This document shows, one piece after another, positions 47,140 through 58,900 of a DNA stretch of 64,000 nucleotides. A program made the position numbers and the translations under genes. Every line of letters begins with the position of its first letter. Position 1 is the stretch's first letter. The notes beneath the pieces were generated by a model that was not told where the DNA came from, ran no database searches, and worked only from the letters and a program-made list of their open reading frames with translations. Source of the stretch: Adenophora triphylla var. japonica (taxonomy: Eukaryota > Streptophyta > Magnoliopsida > Asterales > Campanulaceae); the NCBI GenBank assembly GCA_022495995.1, contig JAFEMH010000735.1, positions 203,501 to 267,500 on the forward strand, read 5' to 3'.

Positions 47140-47945
47140 AATTTTTGATGGGCTGCAATAATTGAAGAAATTGAAATTGAAAATGAAAAAAATTGAAAAC
47201 TGAAAATCAAGAATGAATATTGGTATTCTAGAGAGGAAACAGGGTGGTGTGAATTAGGGGAGATAGGGGCTGACATCACTTAAACAATTTGGGATGGTAA
47301 CAACGTGGGTGTCAACCAGTGTTAAAAAGTGTCAGGGCACGTATAAAAAAATAACAGTGCAAGTCTAAAAAGTGTCAGTGTAAAATAGTGTAGGTGTTAA
47401 TGTAAAAAAATGCAGTGTTTGTGTAAAAAATACAGTGTAAAGAGTGTCAGTTCATTTATTACTAAGTGATAGTGTAAAAAAGTGTAGTGTTAATGTAAAA
47501 AATGCAGTGTAAAGAGTGTCAATATATATATATATATATATATTATTATTAAGTATCAGTGTTAGGGTAAAAAAATGTCAGTATTAATGTAAAAAAATGT
47601 CAGTGTAAAGAGTGTCAGTGTACGTATTATTTAGTGTCAGTATAAAAGAGTACCGATGTTAGAGCAAAAAAGTGTCAGTGTTAATGTTAGTGTAAAAGAA
47701 TGCAAGTGTAAAAGAGTGTCAGTACATGTATTATTAATTGTCAGTATAAAAGAATGTCAGTGTTAGGATAAAAAGTGTTATTGTTGGTGTAAAAAATGTC
47801 AGTGAAAAAGAGTGTCAATGCATGTATTATTAAGTGCCAATATAAAAAGAGTATCATCATTGTTAGGGTAAAACAGTGTCAGTATTAGTGTAGGAAAAGA
47901 AGCTAGGGAGGAAAGTCAATGTATGTTTGTTTAAGTGTCAATGTG
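47140..47945. repeat. Minisatellite block, copy 1
   Basis: A ~200-bp leader (GCAATAATTGAAGAAATTGA..., GGTATTCTAGAGAGGAAACA, GGGGAGATAGGGGC) is followed by ~600 bp of irregular 15-20-bp units of the type AGTGTCAGTGTAAAAAA / TTAATGTAAAAAATG. The same arrangement is at 49175-49972 in direct orientation. Confidence 0.8.
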
Positions 47946-48495
47946 TTCCAGACATATTATTGTTGGAGAACACTTACATAAATTGATTGAGTGTGCACAG
48001 TGTTTGTGCTAATAAATGATCTAGTGAATATAAAAACTGATTATCTTGAAGTTCAATGATTGAGCACTTACAGTTATTGACAATTTAACTCTCAAAGTCT
48101 TCAATGCACCAATCATTTTCAATGCTATAAGGAATAAATTTATAATGTATCCAAATGGAATTGTTGTCTTTGAAGGGGTTTAAGGTATGACTTAGTATGA
48201 CAAGCATTAAATGAGAATATCTTCTTAATTGAATGCTTGAAATTTGAAGTATAGCCATATTTGAATTTTTCACTAGGTAAAGAAATTATTGTGAGTACTA
48301 GTAACTAAAGAGCATAACCGGTTGAGTGACTAAACCGGTTGAAGGGTTTGAACAGGTGGGCTCATGACCGATTATGACAGTCAACAGGTTGAGAACTTTG
48401 GCTTGATGAACAGGTGAACCAATATTTCATGAAAAAGCTCAAGGTGTTCAAGTCTTCAATAATTTTTGAGAAAATACAAGTATAAAAACACATGC
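47946..48495. other. Spacer between the two minisatellite copies, left part
   Basis: AT-rich and without a gene. At 48310-48420 the sequence repeats GGTTGA / ACCGGTTGA / CAGGTG motifs. The hAT-type element follows. Confidence 0.45.
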
Positions 48496-48503
48496 ACTAG
48501 CAC

Positions 48504-49041
48504 TGATGATGCCCAAACGGGCTACCCGGCCCGGTCCGGCCCGCCAAATCAAGGCCAAACGGTGAAACGGGTTTAGCCCGGCCCGTTCGTGTGTGCTAAC
48601 GGGCTAAAGCCCGGCCCGGCCCGTGCAGAAATCGGAGGTGAGGCCCGCCCGTTTGGCCCGGATCCAAGGATCCACGGGCCATACGGATTTAATCCTTTTT
48701 TTTTTTTTTAAACAAAATATGAAATAGGGGTTGGGAGGAATCGAACCCGGGTAAGAAGGAATAAATAGGATCTGCTTACTACTTGGCCACAAAGCTATTG
48801 ATGTTATTTAACCAAATGTTAAATATAAATAATAAAAAAAACGGGCCAAACGGTCAATGGGAAAACGGGCTTTGGAAGCCCGCGGGCTTGGCCCGCCCGT
48901 CACCCTAAAATCAAAATCAGGCCTGTACCGTCAAACCAACAGGCTGGGCCACGGGCCGGAACACGGATCACGGGCCACGGGTTTAACGGGCCACGGGCCA
49001 AAAAAAAGCCCACGGGCCAAAACCCATTTTGGCCTTCATCA
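48504..49041. mobile_element. hAT-type non-autonomous element (538 bp) with GGGCCGGGCC-rich ends
   Basis: The exact 8-bp duplication ACTAGCAC is at 48496-48503 and 49042-49049. Ends: TGATGATGCCCAAA and inverted TGATGAAGGCCAAA. The subterminal regions are dense in ACGGGCC / GGCCCG motifs, and a tRNA-like segment lies in the middle (48729-48797). Confidence 0.88.
48729..48797 (-). other. tRNA-like segment with pol III A and B boxes
   Basis: On the minus strand TGGCCAAGTAG (48779-48789) fits the A-box consensus TRGYNNARNNG, and GGTTCGATTCC (48737-48747) fits the B-box GGTTCGANTCC, with ~31 bp between them. The sequence does not fold into an obvious complete tRNA, so it is a tRNA-derived remnant, not a tRNA gene. 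Confidence 0.5.
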
Positions 49042-49174
49042 ACTAGCACTAATAGAATTTTAAGAATATATAGAAAATTCTAATTATTCTAGTTAAAATT
49101 AGGGGTACTTACTAATGTTTTAATAATTGAGATTAAGCAATTTATAACCTATATATATATTTAACTAACACACT

Positions 49175-49972
49175 CCATCAGCGCAAACCCTCTGCAATTC
49201 TTGATTGGTTGCAATAATTGAAGAAATTGAAATCGAAAAAAAATTGAAAGAACTGAAATCTGATAGATCAAGAATGAATATTGGTATTCTAGAGAGGAAA
49301 CATGGTGATGTGAAATAGGGGAGATAGGGGCCGACACCGCCTAAACAATTTGGGATGGTAACAATGTGGGTGTCAACCATTGTAAAAAAGTGTCAGTTCA
49401 CGTCTAAAAAAATGACAGTGTAAGTATAAAAAGTGACAGTGTAAAAGAGTGTCGGTGTTAATGTAAAAAAAATACAGTGTTAGTGAAAAAAATGCAGTGT
49501 AAAGAGTGTCAATGCATGTATTAATAAGTGCTAGTGTAAAAAACTGTAGTGTTAATGTAAAAAAATTCAGTTTAAAGAGTATCAGTTCATGTATTATTAA
49601 GTGCTAGTGTTAGGAGAAAAAATGTCAGTTTTAATGTAAAAAAATATCAGTGTAAATAGTGTCATGTACGTATTATTTAGTGACAGTGTAAAAGAGTACC
49701 GATGTTAGAGCAAAAAAGTGTTAGTGTTAGTGTAAAAGAATGCAGTGTAAAAGAGTGTCAGTGCATGTATTATTAAGTGTCAGTATAAAAGAGTTTCATT
49801 GTTATGGTAAAAAATTGTCAGTGTTAGTATAAAAAAATGTCAGTGAAAAAGAGTGTCAATACATATATTATTAAGTGTCAATGTAAAAATGGTGTCATTA
49901 TTGTTAGGATAAAACAGTGTCAGTGTTATTGTAGGGAAAACAACTAGTGATGAAAGTTAATGTATGTTTGTT
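49175..49972. repeat. Minisatellite block, copy 2
   Basis: Direct copy of 47140-47945, with the same leader and the same AGTGTCAGTGTAAAA-type units, diverged by point changes and unit indels. Similarity ends near TGTATGTTTGTT in both copies. Confidence 0.8.
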
Positions 49973-50289
49973 GGGGAAATTACCGGTGGATCCTCCACCC
50001 CAAGTCAAAAGATCAATTAAGACATGAATTTTAAAATTTAACCAACTAATTCAGCTTCATAATCAAAATTCCACCTAGTCCTTTCTAGCCAAAAATATAA
50101 AACTAACCCCCCCCTCTCTCTCTCTTCTCTCACTTTCTCTCTCTACCAACCCTGCCCCTTCCCCTTCCCCTTCCCCTTCCCCTCCGGCGACCCTTCCCTT
50201 TCCAACTCCGGTGACCCTCCCTTTCCTCTCTATTTATTCTTTAAAATCACAACCCAATCGACGCCATTTTGTATTATCCTCTCTCTAAA
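49973..50289 (+). other. Leader-like region before the gene fragment
   Basis: The stretch has CCTCTCTCTCTC and CCTTCCCCTTCCCC tracts and CTCCGGCGACCC / CTCCGGTGACCC, a composition typical of plant 5' UTRs and unlike the surrounding AT-rich DNA. It probably belongs with the fragment at 50290-50598. Confidence 0.4.
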
Positions 50290-50598
50290 ATGCCCATAGA
50301 CCGTTCGAACTCAACCGGCAGTAGAACGACGACCGTATTGTCGGTCGAATGTTTGAAAGGCAGCTCAAAATCCGATAAATGGATCGGCGACATGTTACAG
50401 ACCGAAGACATAGTTGAGGAGATAACGATCGAAATACTTCACTTGAGATCGCCGTTCAAAAACAGGAGAGCCGGAATCCAGAAGGTTCTGCACAGTTCGT
50501 TCAAGTCTTAGGAGACTTCGATTCGTGTCCGCGTTCGGCGAGGATCGGAGGAGGAGCTGACGGAGCTGGTGGCGTGTATTGTGTCGAACAAAGGTTGA
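50290..50598 (+). pseudogene. 5' fragment of a conserved plant protein gene, with an in-frame stop
   Basis: From ATG at 50290 the frame reads MPIDRSNSTGS..., then VLSVECLKGSSKSDKWIGDM, LQTEDIVEE and SPFKNRRAGIQKVLHSSFKS, then TAG (50509-50511). The same frame continues with ETSIRVRVRRGSEEELTEL and VACIVSNKG to TGA (50596-50598). The pattern resembles the N-terminus of a conserved plant protein family whose function I cannot name with confidence. The in-frame resumption after the stop shows a nonsense mutation in a once longer frame. The rest of the gene is absent downstream (tandem repeats begin at 51270). It is most likely a truncated duplicate, possibly moved by a transposon. Confidence 0.5.
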
Positions 50599-51269
50599 AT
50601 AGAGGATGGCTTGAGGTCTGACATTCATATTCTGACGATTTCCTCCCATTTTTGGGTATAAGAGTGAAAATAATTCAAAATGAAATATCTTTTGGAGTTA
50701 TATCAGCTTTGTTTCTTCTAAAAGCAATTCTAAAAGCAAATGGGAGTAGAAAAGATTCAAGTGGGATATTAATGTTGTTTTGTATATAATACTCCCGCCG
50801 TTTCAATATTGAAGTTACTATATATGAATATTCGGAAGATTTTTTGTGTCTTAGTTTGAATTTTGTGCGTGCATCTGATTTTTTTTTTCAACAGATTCAT
50901 GATCGGCAAGGGGAAGGAAGTTGGTTTACGGTTTGGGACAATTTTTTAGGCAGAACTCGTGTTTAAGCATATTAAACTAAAAGAGCAACAAACATTTTAA
51001 TATTTTCAGTACATAATTTCTCCCCTTTGATTTCTAGTGAGAGAAAGATTCATCTTTCATCCCCTATTTTCTTTCTTGATAAAATTAAAAGAACAATAAT
51101 CACTTAGTGATTCAAGTTTTCAGCACAAAGACCAATTTCAAAGTTGAAATTTTTCATCTTTTTTGATTTCTAGAGAGAGAAACATTAATGATTACACATA
51201 TCTCCTATTTTCAATTTTGAATCATCATTCGAGGTTTTCATAAAAAAGTAAAAATAGAGTCATACAATA

Positions 51270-51830
51270 CTAAAAACAACTGTGAACTTAAGTAAAACAA
51301 CTGTGAACATAACAAATATGTCAAATAATCTCATAAATTTGCAAAATTTGAGGTCATAAATGACTAAAACAACTGTAAACTTAACAAAAAACAACAGTGA
51401 ACTTAAGTAAAAACAACTGCGAACATAACAAATATGTCAAATAATCTCATAAAATTGCAAAATAGAGGCCATAAAGGACTAAAATAACTGTGAACTTAAT
51501 AAATAACAACAATGAACTTAAGTAAAAACAATTGTGAACATAACAAATATGTCAAATAATCTCATAAAATTGCAAAAATAGAGGCCATAAAGGACTAAAA
51601 ACAACTGTAAACTTAACAAAAAACAACTGTGAACATAACAAATAGGTCAAATGATCTTATAAAATTGCAAAAATAGAGGCTATAAAGGTCTAAAACAACT
51701 GTGAACTTAATAAAAAAACAACATTGAACTTAACAAATAGGTCAAATAATCTCATAAAATTGCAAAATAAAGGCTATAGAAGACTAAAACAACTGTGAAC
51801 TTAACTAAAATAACTGTGAACTTAACTAAA
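51270..51830. repeat. ~115-bp tandem array
   Basis: About five units built from AAAACAACTGTGAACTTAA, ACATAACAAATATGTCAAAT, AATCTCATAAAATTGCAAAA and TAGAGGCCATAAAGGACTAA. Unit spacing is seen from the CAAATAATCTCATAAA landmark near 51324, 51438 and 51560, then near 51640-51660 (shorter, ATGATCTTAT) and 51746. The CAACTGTGAACTT submotif recurs to ~51970. Confidence 0.8.
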
Positions 51831-51969
51831 AAAAATATGTAAATTGAGTAAATAATAGTCATTTTCATGCAGAAATTATGAATTTAGCTAAAACAACTCT
51901 GAACTTCTCTTAATTGTTATTAGAGCAAATATAAAAAATAACTGTGAACTTATCCAAAACAACTGTGAA

Positions 51970-52479
51970 CTTCTCAAATTTGCTTCAGATTATATGTTGA
52001 TGCTATTAGTTTGATTCGTATTGACGATACGAAAACAACGGTGGTTTCAGATTTTTTTTTTTGAGTTCTAGATCTTAAGATATTTCATTTTAAAATTTTG
52101 AGAGGAGAAAAACACGAAAAAGTAGGGGGAGAAAGGGACAACGACAGCTGTCCTTTTATGTCGCATGATGTGTCTTTATCAAAAACGTGGCGTCATTATA
52201 AAGCGTGGACCTGGTGAAATTTCTTTAAAATGTATGTCCTTGATGGTTGTTTTCATTAGGATGGGGGACTATTTGATAATTGACCCATATTTGTTAAAGT
52301 GTCATCGATTTAAAAATGATTTTTACTTGAGTTCGGACAAAATATAATTTTTTTTTAAACGCCTGAAGTAGTTTAAAGTTATAAATAAAGTTATAAAAAG
52401 AAGTAAGTATAAATAAACTCATGTCACAACCCAAAATCTATTGGTTCTTAAATTGAAATTTTAAAATTTTGAATCAGAA
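51970..52479. other. Gene-free spacer before the zinc-finger gene
   Basis: Mixed AT-rich DNA; the ORF at 52165-52347 shows no recognisable motif. No termini of an element were found. Confidence 0.4.
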
Positions 52480-52769
52480 GAAAACCATGCGCGTGACTGC
52501 TCAATCAGGCTGCGCTTGCCAACACGCGCGGCCGTAAACCTCAAGTCCTCCACTCCTCCCTATTCGTCTTTCCTTTGCTTGCCACCTCGTCCTCCATTTT
52601 CTCTCCCACACATATCTTGAAGAACTAGAGTCGACAAAGAGATTTTTCAAAATTATCATAGCTAAGAGATTGGAATCACAAATTCTCTCTCTAGGGTTCA
52701 TATTTTTCGCTATTGCCACGATTCTTCATCTTACATTGTCTTCCGGCGTTATCAACAAATCTTCAAGCG
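52480..52769 (+). promoter_or_regulatory. Probable promoter and untranslated first exon of the zinc-finger gene
   Basis: 52480-52769 is less AT-rich and has CT-rich and CTCTCTCTAGGGTTCAT motifs typical of plant leaders, ending at a possible donor GCG/GTAAAA (52770). The coding start is 3.1 kb further on, so a long leader intron is needed (possible acceptors TTTCAG ending at 55835 or TGTACAG ending at 55907). This is inferred. Confidence 0.35.
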
Positions 52770-54205
52770 GTAAAATCTTGAAGGTCTTTTTAATTTAAAT
52801 TTGTTCATTGGAAATGCCATGATCCCATATCTCTATGAAGTCGATTTCATTAATTTCGATGGGAATTCATTGATATCCTTGGCTGTTCTTCAAATTGCCT
52901 CACCAGCTTGATTTCATGGTTGAATGCGTGTCGTACAAATTGCTTTTGTTCGATGGGAATACTCCCTCCGTCCCACAATTATCTTCAAAATCAAAGCAAA
53001 ATTTGTTTTGTGTCGTAGCCAAGATCCTCGCAGATCAAAAGATTATGAAAATTGTAGGGACAGTTTTTGAAAATGGCCTACTTAGGGTAGTATTTCAAAA
53101 TAAATTAGTGAAATCATTGATGGGCACAATTGGAGTGCATGACAGAGTAACAAAATGTATCTGCGAATAATTATCACGAACTTTGAATGTATTAAAACTA
53201 TTTTTTTTACTAAGACTATCCATGTTGTGCTTTTTTGTTGTACTTTGGTTACATTACAATGGAGTACCTTGGTTAAAAGCTTGATTTTATTATTTACTTG
53301 TGCAGCTTTCATATGATTGGTTATGCACACCGTACTTGTGATTTAAGCTTAGATTCTCAACTAATGTGTCCCATTATTTGTTTATGTTTATTTTGAGATG
53401 ATCATGATGTTTTCACCCAAAGGAAGACTAAAACATGCAATGGACATGTTGTTCGTATTGTAGGCATCTAAATAGCACCTACATTTTTTGCTTTGCACTA
53501 TGTTCACTATGATAACAATATTTGATGTATTTCCTTAACTGGTTTACGACCCGCATTTCTTTCAGAGTGCAAGTCTCTTTAGTTCCTTTGATCGTGCTTG
53601 TTTCCCCAACAACGTGCGATGCACAAGTTGGCAGGACTGTGTTTGTTTCCCTGTCATCAAGGATTTAGAAGTAGGCACTCTCCAACTTGTTACACCGGAT
53701 TTAAAGTTTAGCCCCCAACTTTTAGCACTCATGATAGCTTCTAAGGTGGTCTGGTAAAAAGAGACTTTGTCCACTTGTAGATTCTACCTCTTAAGTCTTA
53801 ACCAATGGTCTAGATCTATCCAATCTGATGGTTACAGACAACTAAATCTCGTAGGCAGCCATTTGACTCAATCTCTTGGATGGCCGTCAAATCAGCACTT
53901 GCAGAATTCTCTTGAACAGTGCAGACAATGAGATTATGCTTCATAGGCTCCAAAATTAGTGTTTGTTGGAGCTTTTCAATAAACCTAGCTTTTCATAAGG
54001 CAACAATTGGAACTTATGATCCGTAATATTGTTATTGAGTATATTTTGGTTAGAAAATGCTATTTGATGGCTTATTGTACTATCCACCTTTCATATGATT
54101 TTGGTTTGCTTCAATTTAACTCATCATGATAAAATGTTGGTTTATTTTTAGTTTACGAATGCATATTAAAATGTAGGTTTATTTTAAGAGGCAATTTATT
54201 AGATA

Positions 54206-54454
54206 CTCCTTCCACCGGAATGATGTTCCCATTTTTTTGTTGTATGTTTGAATGAAATTTGAGCAATAATTATAGGTTAAATTTATTATCGTAATGAAAT
54301 TCTAAAATTTGTTATTGAAACACCATTATAAATACTTTCAATAACAACTTTTACATTTTCTTTAGGATGATTAAATTAACCTACAATTATTGCTCAACGT
54401 TTATTCAAACAGACCAAAAAAAATATTGGGAACATCATTCCTGGACGGAAGGAG
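54206..54454. mobile_element. Stowaway-type MITE (249 bp)
   Basis: CTCCTTCCACCGGAATGATG on the left and inverted CTCCTTCCGTCCAGGAATGATG-like sequence on the right, with TA at both ends (54204-54205, 54455-54456). Longer inner inverted similarity (TTTGAATGAA... / ...ATTCAAACA) supports it. Confidence 0.7.
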
Positions 54455-55384
54455 TATGTTTTCTTGACTTTAAGCAGTGGATAAAATGGAAAAATGGAGG
54501 GATAAACTATTCTTGTGCTAATTTACTTGGTTACATTAGAAAAATGTATTAAGGTATAATACTTAATGGAGAAACTTTAGTAGAATACTATTTTGTAATT
54601 GTCCTAATTTTGATAACTGTTGTTGAGCTGATCATATTCAATTATTTATTTTAAATATCTATGGAAAATCTGAAAGCTCTATGAAATAGTTGATATGTTC
54701 AATAATCTTCCTATGGAAAAGATAATTAGTATTTGACAAGCTCGTATGCTATTTTTTAATTTCTCGTAAGCAGATCAAATTGATATAGTGAAAAATAATG
54801 AAAACTAAAAATTCACATCAAAAGAATGTGGTCATCACCAGCTTGTTTACAAAAACTCAGATTCCACAGGCCAGATCTATGGACTGTGCAATTAAACATC
54901 TTTTAACACAAAGCTATTTCCTCAGAAGCCAACTTTCCAAACCAACCAGACGAGGCCTTGGACTAATTATATTTCTTCCTTTTGCACTACATATGAAGAA
55001 AAAGAAAAGAAGAATAAAAATGAGAAAGGAAAATTTGACCTGCGGTTAGCCTGGTACTAACGGAAAATATTTGAATTAAGATAATGACATGAAGTTGCTC
55101 ACAAAAGCATATAGATGTTCTTCAATGACATCAATTTTTCAATTTAATTTATCGTCTTTTTTCATTTTTTTTTTTTTGAATTCTGAAAGTTATTGGACTT
55201 AATGCCACTTGTTTGGCAGGAACATTTTGCAGCCTCTCTCGTTTACTCCTAGCATTAATTGATCGATGTTAATGGCCACATAGCAGAGTAAATTATACCT
55301 CAAACCTTCCTTGTGTACACTTGTCTTTGCCAATTACATAATGCTTGCGCAAAAGTAAAGCATCCATGAATGCTTAAAATGTTA

Positions 55385-55558
55385 CTCCCTCTGCCCCAAA
55401 GCAGAGTAAGTTATACCTCAAACCTTCCTTGTGTACACTTGTCTTAAAATGCTTGCGCGAAAGTAAAGCATCCATGAATGTCCAAAACAATTTCAAATTT
55501 GTTCTTGATCAAGAGCAAATTTGAAATTTTTTGGACATTCATTTTGGGACAGAGAGTG
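55385..55558. mobile_element. MITE-like element containing a copy of adjacent sequence
   Basis: The ends CTCCCTCTGCCCCAAA and inverted CACTCTCTGTCCCAAA are flanked by TA. The interior 55400-55480 repeats the neighbouring 55282-55372 (AGCAGAGTAA.TTATACCTCA... AAAGCATCCATGAATG) with a short deletion. A palindrome around TTGATCAA (55488-55530) lies in its right half. Confidence 0.5.
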
Positions 55559-55920
55559 TATTTTTCCTTTCCCAAAGCTTGTTATATCTGTTCTATATCT
55601 TTTGAGGTATAGAATGTAAATGATGTTTATAGTCTAGGATGGCTTCAGCATTTTGGTTATAATCCAGCCGATACTTTTATTCAGTTGCTGATTCTGTATC
55701 CTGAATTCTTCTTTTCGCTCTAAAATCTAAATTGCAATGGAATGCAGTTATGTGCTTCTAATGCACCAAAAATTATGTCTCTAGGTAAATCATGTGAGGC
55801 ATGATTGTTATCTTAATGCATGCTTGAAATTTCAGATCTTATTGCACTTCTCCCCCAAGGAGATACTCATGTCTCGCAAACTGATACTCTTATGAATAGG
55901 TGTACAGTTTGACTATCTCG

Positions 55921-58900
55921 ATGGTATGTTCCATTGGAGGGGGGCGAGTGGCCACCATGGCAAGGCTTCTGGAAGCAGGAAGTGTTTCACAAACTGTCAC
56001 AGGTAAAACTGAGATGCTTTTATTATTTCTGGTCTGGGAATTGAGGTTTTTTACTTGTATAAAAATCCTTCGCTCCTTCCATTGTAATGTTCATGAGAGA
56101 ATGATTAGCTACGTGAAGATGAAAAGATTTAAGCAAAATTATCTTAATATATGAGGCAAAATAGGTAAACGGTAATCAAACAAAGATTATTGATTGCTTA
56201 TCAGAATGGAAGTCGTGATCTCTTGATGCAGTTTAACTCTAAATTACCCATCTCATATAGAACACATCAAAATGACGATACCAAGATAGGGGTGAGAAAT
56301 ATAAGCTAGCATTTTATATGAAGTAACATTTTCAGTACACAGAGTGGTAAGACATCGGCAATGATCTGGTCTAAGTAGTCGGGGCTAGGTTTTTGGTATT
56401 CTGTTGTGTTGAACAGAAAGTTTGTACCTCTGTTCTGCTTTGGTGATTTGTCAATATTATTATCTCAACCAAAAAAATCTTATTTTGTGGTCTAAAGAAC
56501 TTTGTTTAGCTGATAAGCTCTAATCTTTGCCAGTTGAGCTCACTCCACTAAAAAATGAAAATGTAAAACAATTCTGGCATTCTCAATTCATCGGTGAAGT
56601 TTATTTATATGTTAAACACACACACATATTAATATTTGTAGCAATAAAATGTTGATTAAGTGATGTATAATGTGTACTATATTTCTCTATCAAACGTTTT
56701 AGCCTTCCTTCCTTTTCTTTTCCCTCCCATACCAAAAAAGTATGTGAAAGAGTTGCTCTAATTGGGTATTTCCCGTTAAAATTTTCCCCTTCCCACCTCG
56801 CTCAAAACAAAGGAAGCATAAAATATATTCAAAAATCAATGTAATATCTGTGGAATACTCGGTATAAGTGATCTTCTAATCATATTTCACATTTCTTGTC
56901 TATGTTTCACATTTTTTCTACCATGACACAATGTCTCATTTTGTCCGTGTATGTATGTACTAGCAGTATGATCTTGGACTTCTAAATCTACTTCTTAAAA
57001 TCATCTTGTACATCCTTCCCCTGTCCCCTTTTGGCAGAGGAAGTTGGTCGATGGACATTAGCTGCTCAGTACATTCATAGAGAGTTAATAGAGGCAGATG
57101 AAGCCAATTTGCTTAATGAGGAAGGTTAGCTTTGTTTCTTTATCCAAGTTTACTGAATCATATATAGTTAGTGCACTGGAGCAGAGTCTCATTGGTTATA
57201 ATATGTGTGTGCTGGAATGAAGTAGTGATCAAGTTATGATAATGACTTCTCTTTCCTTGCCTTGCCTTGCCTTGCCTTTCTTTTGTTTTATTTTATTTTT
57301 GGATGAATGAATAAGAAGACATGGTGACATATGACCTAATTTTCTGTACTCTACTCTACTAAGTGAGTTCACTCTAAAAAAGTCAAGCATTTAATATGCA
57401 TCACTACCTTGAAAATGTTTCCCGTCCAAGAAAGACTCCCCGATTAACTTTATATGGGTTTAAGAAAATATTTTGAGTTTGTTGAATCTTTTTGTACCCT
57501 CAGTTATCCTCTAGGGTGTCAAATCAATGGGATCCATTACCTTTCTTTCCCCAATAAAACGGGTACTAAAGATATTTGGATTTTAAGTCTTAAGTAGGAA
57601 AGGACCTCTTCCTGGGGCTTCCCAAAGTAGCACAAGGAATTCTCTTTCTAGACAGGGAAATAAGTTTTCCTTGTCCAACTTATTAGGCCAAAATATGTTT
57701 TGCTGCCTATATGTTACATCAAAATTCCACTTAGGGTCTTTAACTATAAAAATCTCACATAAAGTCCACTAGTAATTTTTGTAGCCAAGTAAGGTCCCAA
57801 TCCTGACGGCTCGTTAAAAAATTCAACACAAGTTGCCCCTAATATGTCCAAAATTGAGGGGGCACAACTTTCATTTAAGTCCCACAATACTGATTTCCAC
57901 GGTTGTGCCCTCCCCCACCCCATACATCGCGATTGCAATTGTTATGGTGGGAATTAAAAAATCAAGATTTCCCTCCGATCCCGTGTGGGTGGGGGGGGGG
58001 GCACATGGGTTGAAACTCGGTATTGGGGGAAGTTAAATGACAATTTTGCACATGTAAGGGACACATGCTGATTTTCGTCATTCTTCTTAATGTTAGGGTT
58101 GGGACATTACTTGTGGACTCTGTGAGATTTGTATAGTTATTAGTTAAGGACCCTAAGTGTGAATTGATAAAACTTGTGGAAACCAAAACATATTTTGGCC
58201 AACTTATCATCTTCTAGATGAATGCTAAAGTCAGAACACCGTGAGAATTGCAAGGTTAAGTACCTAGACAATTAAATGCTTTTACAATGACAACTACCTA
58301 ATCATAAGTAAGGGTAGTTTAGGCAAAGTGTGCCAAAGTTTTATAGAAAACTGTTGAACTGCAAGTGGTTTTGGGACAAAAAATCTCTCCTAAAACTGCA
58401 AGTATTTTGAGACGGAGGGAGTAATATGAAAATATCTTATATGTGTGTGTGTGTGTGTGTGTGTCTGTGTGTATGCGCACACACACATATCATGGTCTAC
58501 AAGTTGTTTCAATGGGTTCTATGAGTTGTCTCACTTCTTAATTTCTAACTTGGACCATTTCTTATTGCCGTGACTTATCAGCCACTTTGACCATTACCAA
58601 TTGCAGATATGCACTTATTTGGTCTGAAGCCTATGGCAGATCCTCTAAACTTGGTGAGGTTTGGAAAACAAATTTAGCTTTGCTGTGAAGTTCTTGTGCA
58701 ATATCTTTTACTGTTTTATGGTTTTACATTATAGTGTTTTGCCATGTGAAGATTCCCTTTGTATGAGGAGATAGTATGAGGAGATAACTTTTATGGGCCA
58801 ATTCCACTCCACCAGTTGCAATTTTGTAATGAAATATATATATACGTATAAACATATACACACACACACACATATATATATACACACTTTCAATTCTAGC

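Larger units (their letters stand above)
52770..55920 (+). other. Putative long leader intron with MITEs
   Basis: It contains half a Stowaway end (CTCCCTCCGTCCCACAATTA at ~52962), a full Stowaway-type MITE at 54206-54454 and a MITE-like element at 55385-55558. No coding exon was recognised; short ORFs at 52895 and 54798 lack family motifs. Confidence 0.4.

Noticed and set aside
47280..47945. Possible CRISPR-like array
   Set aside because: Units are short, irregular and lack unique spacers of constant length; the genome is a plant. It is a minisatellite.
48729..48797. Genuine tRNA gene
   Set aside because: A and B boxes are present but I could not form acceptor and anticodon stems of a normal tRNA; it lies inside a transposon.
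52501..52719. 72-codon minus-strand ORF
   Set aside because: Overlaps the likely leader of the plus-strand zinc-finger gene and has no recognisable domain.
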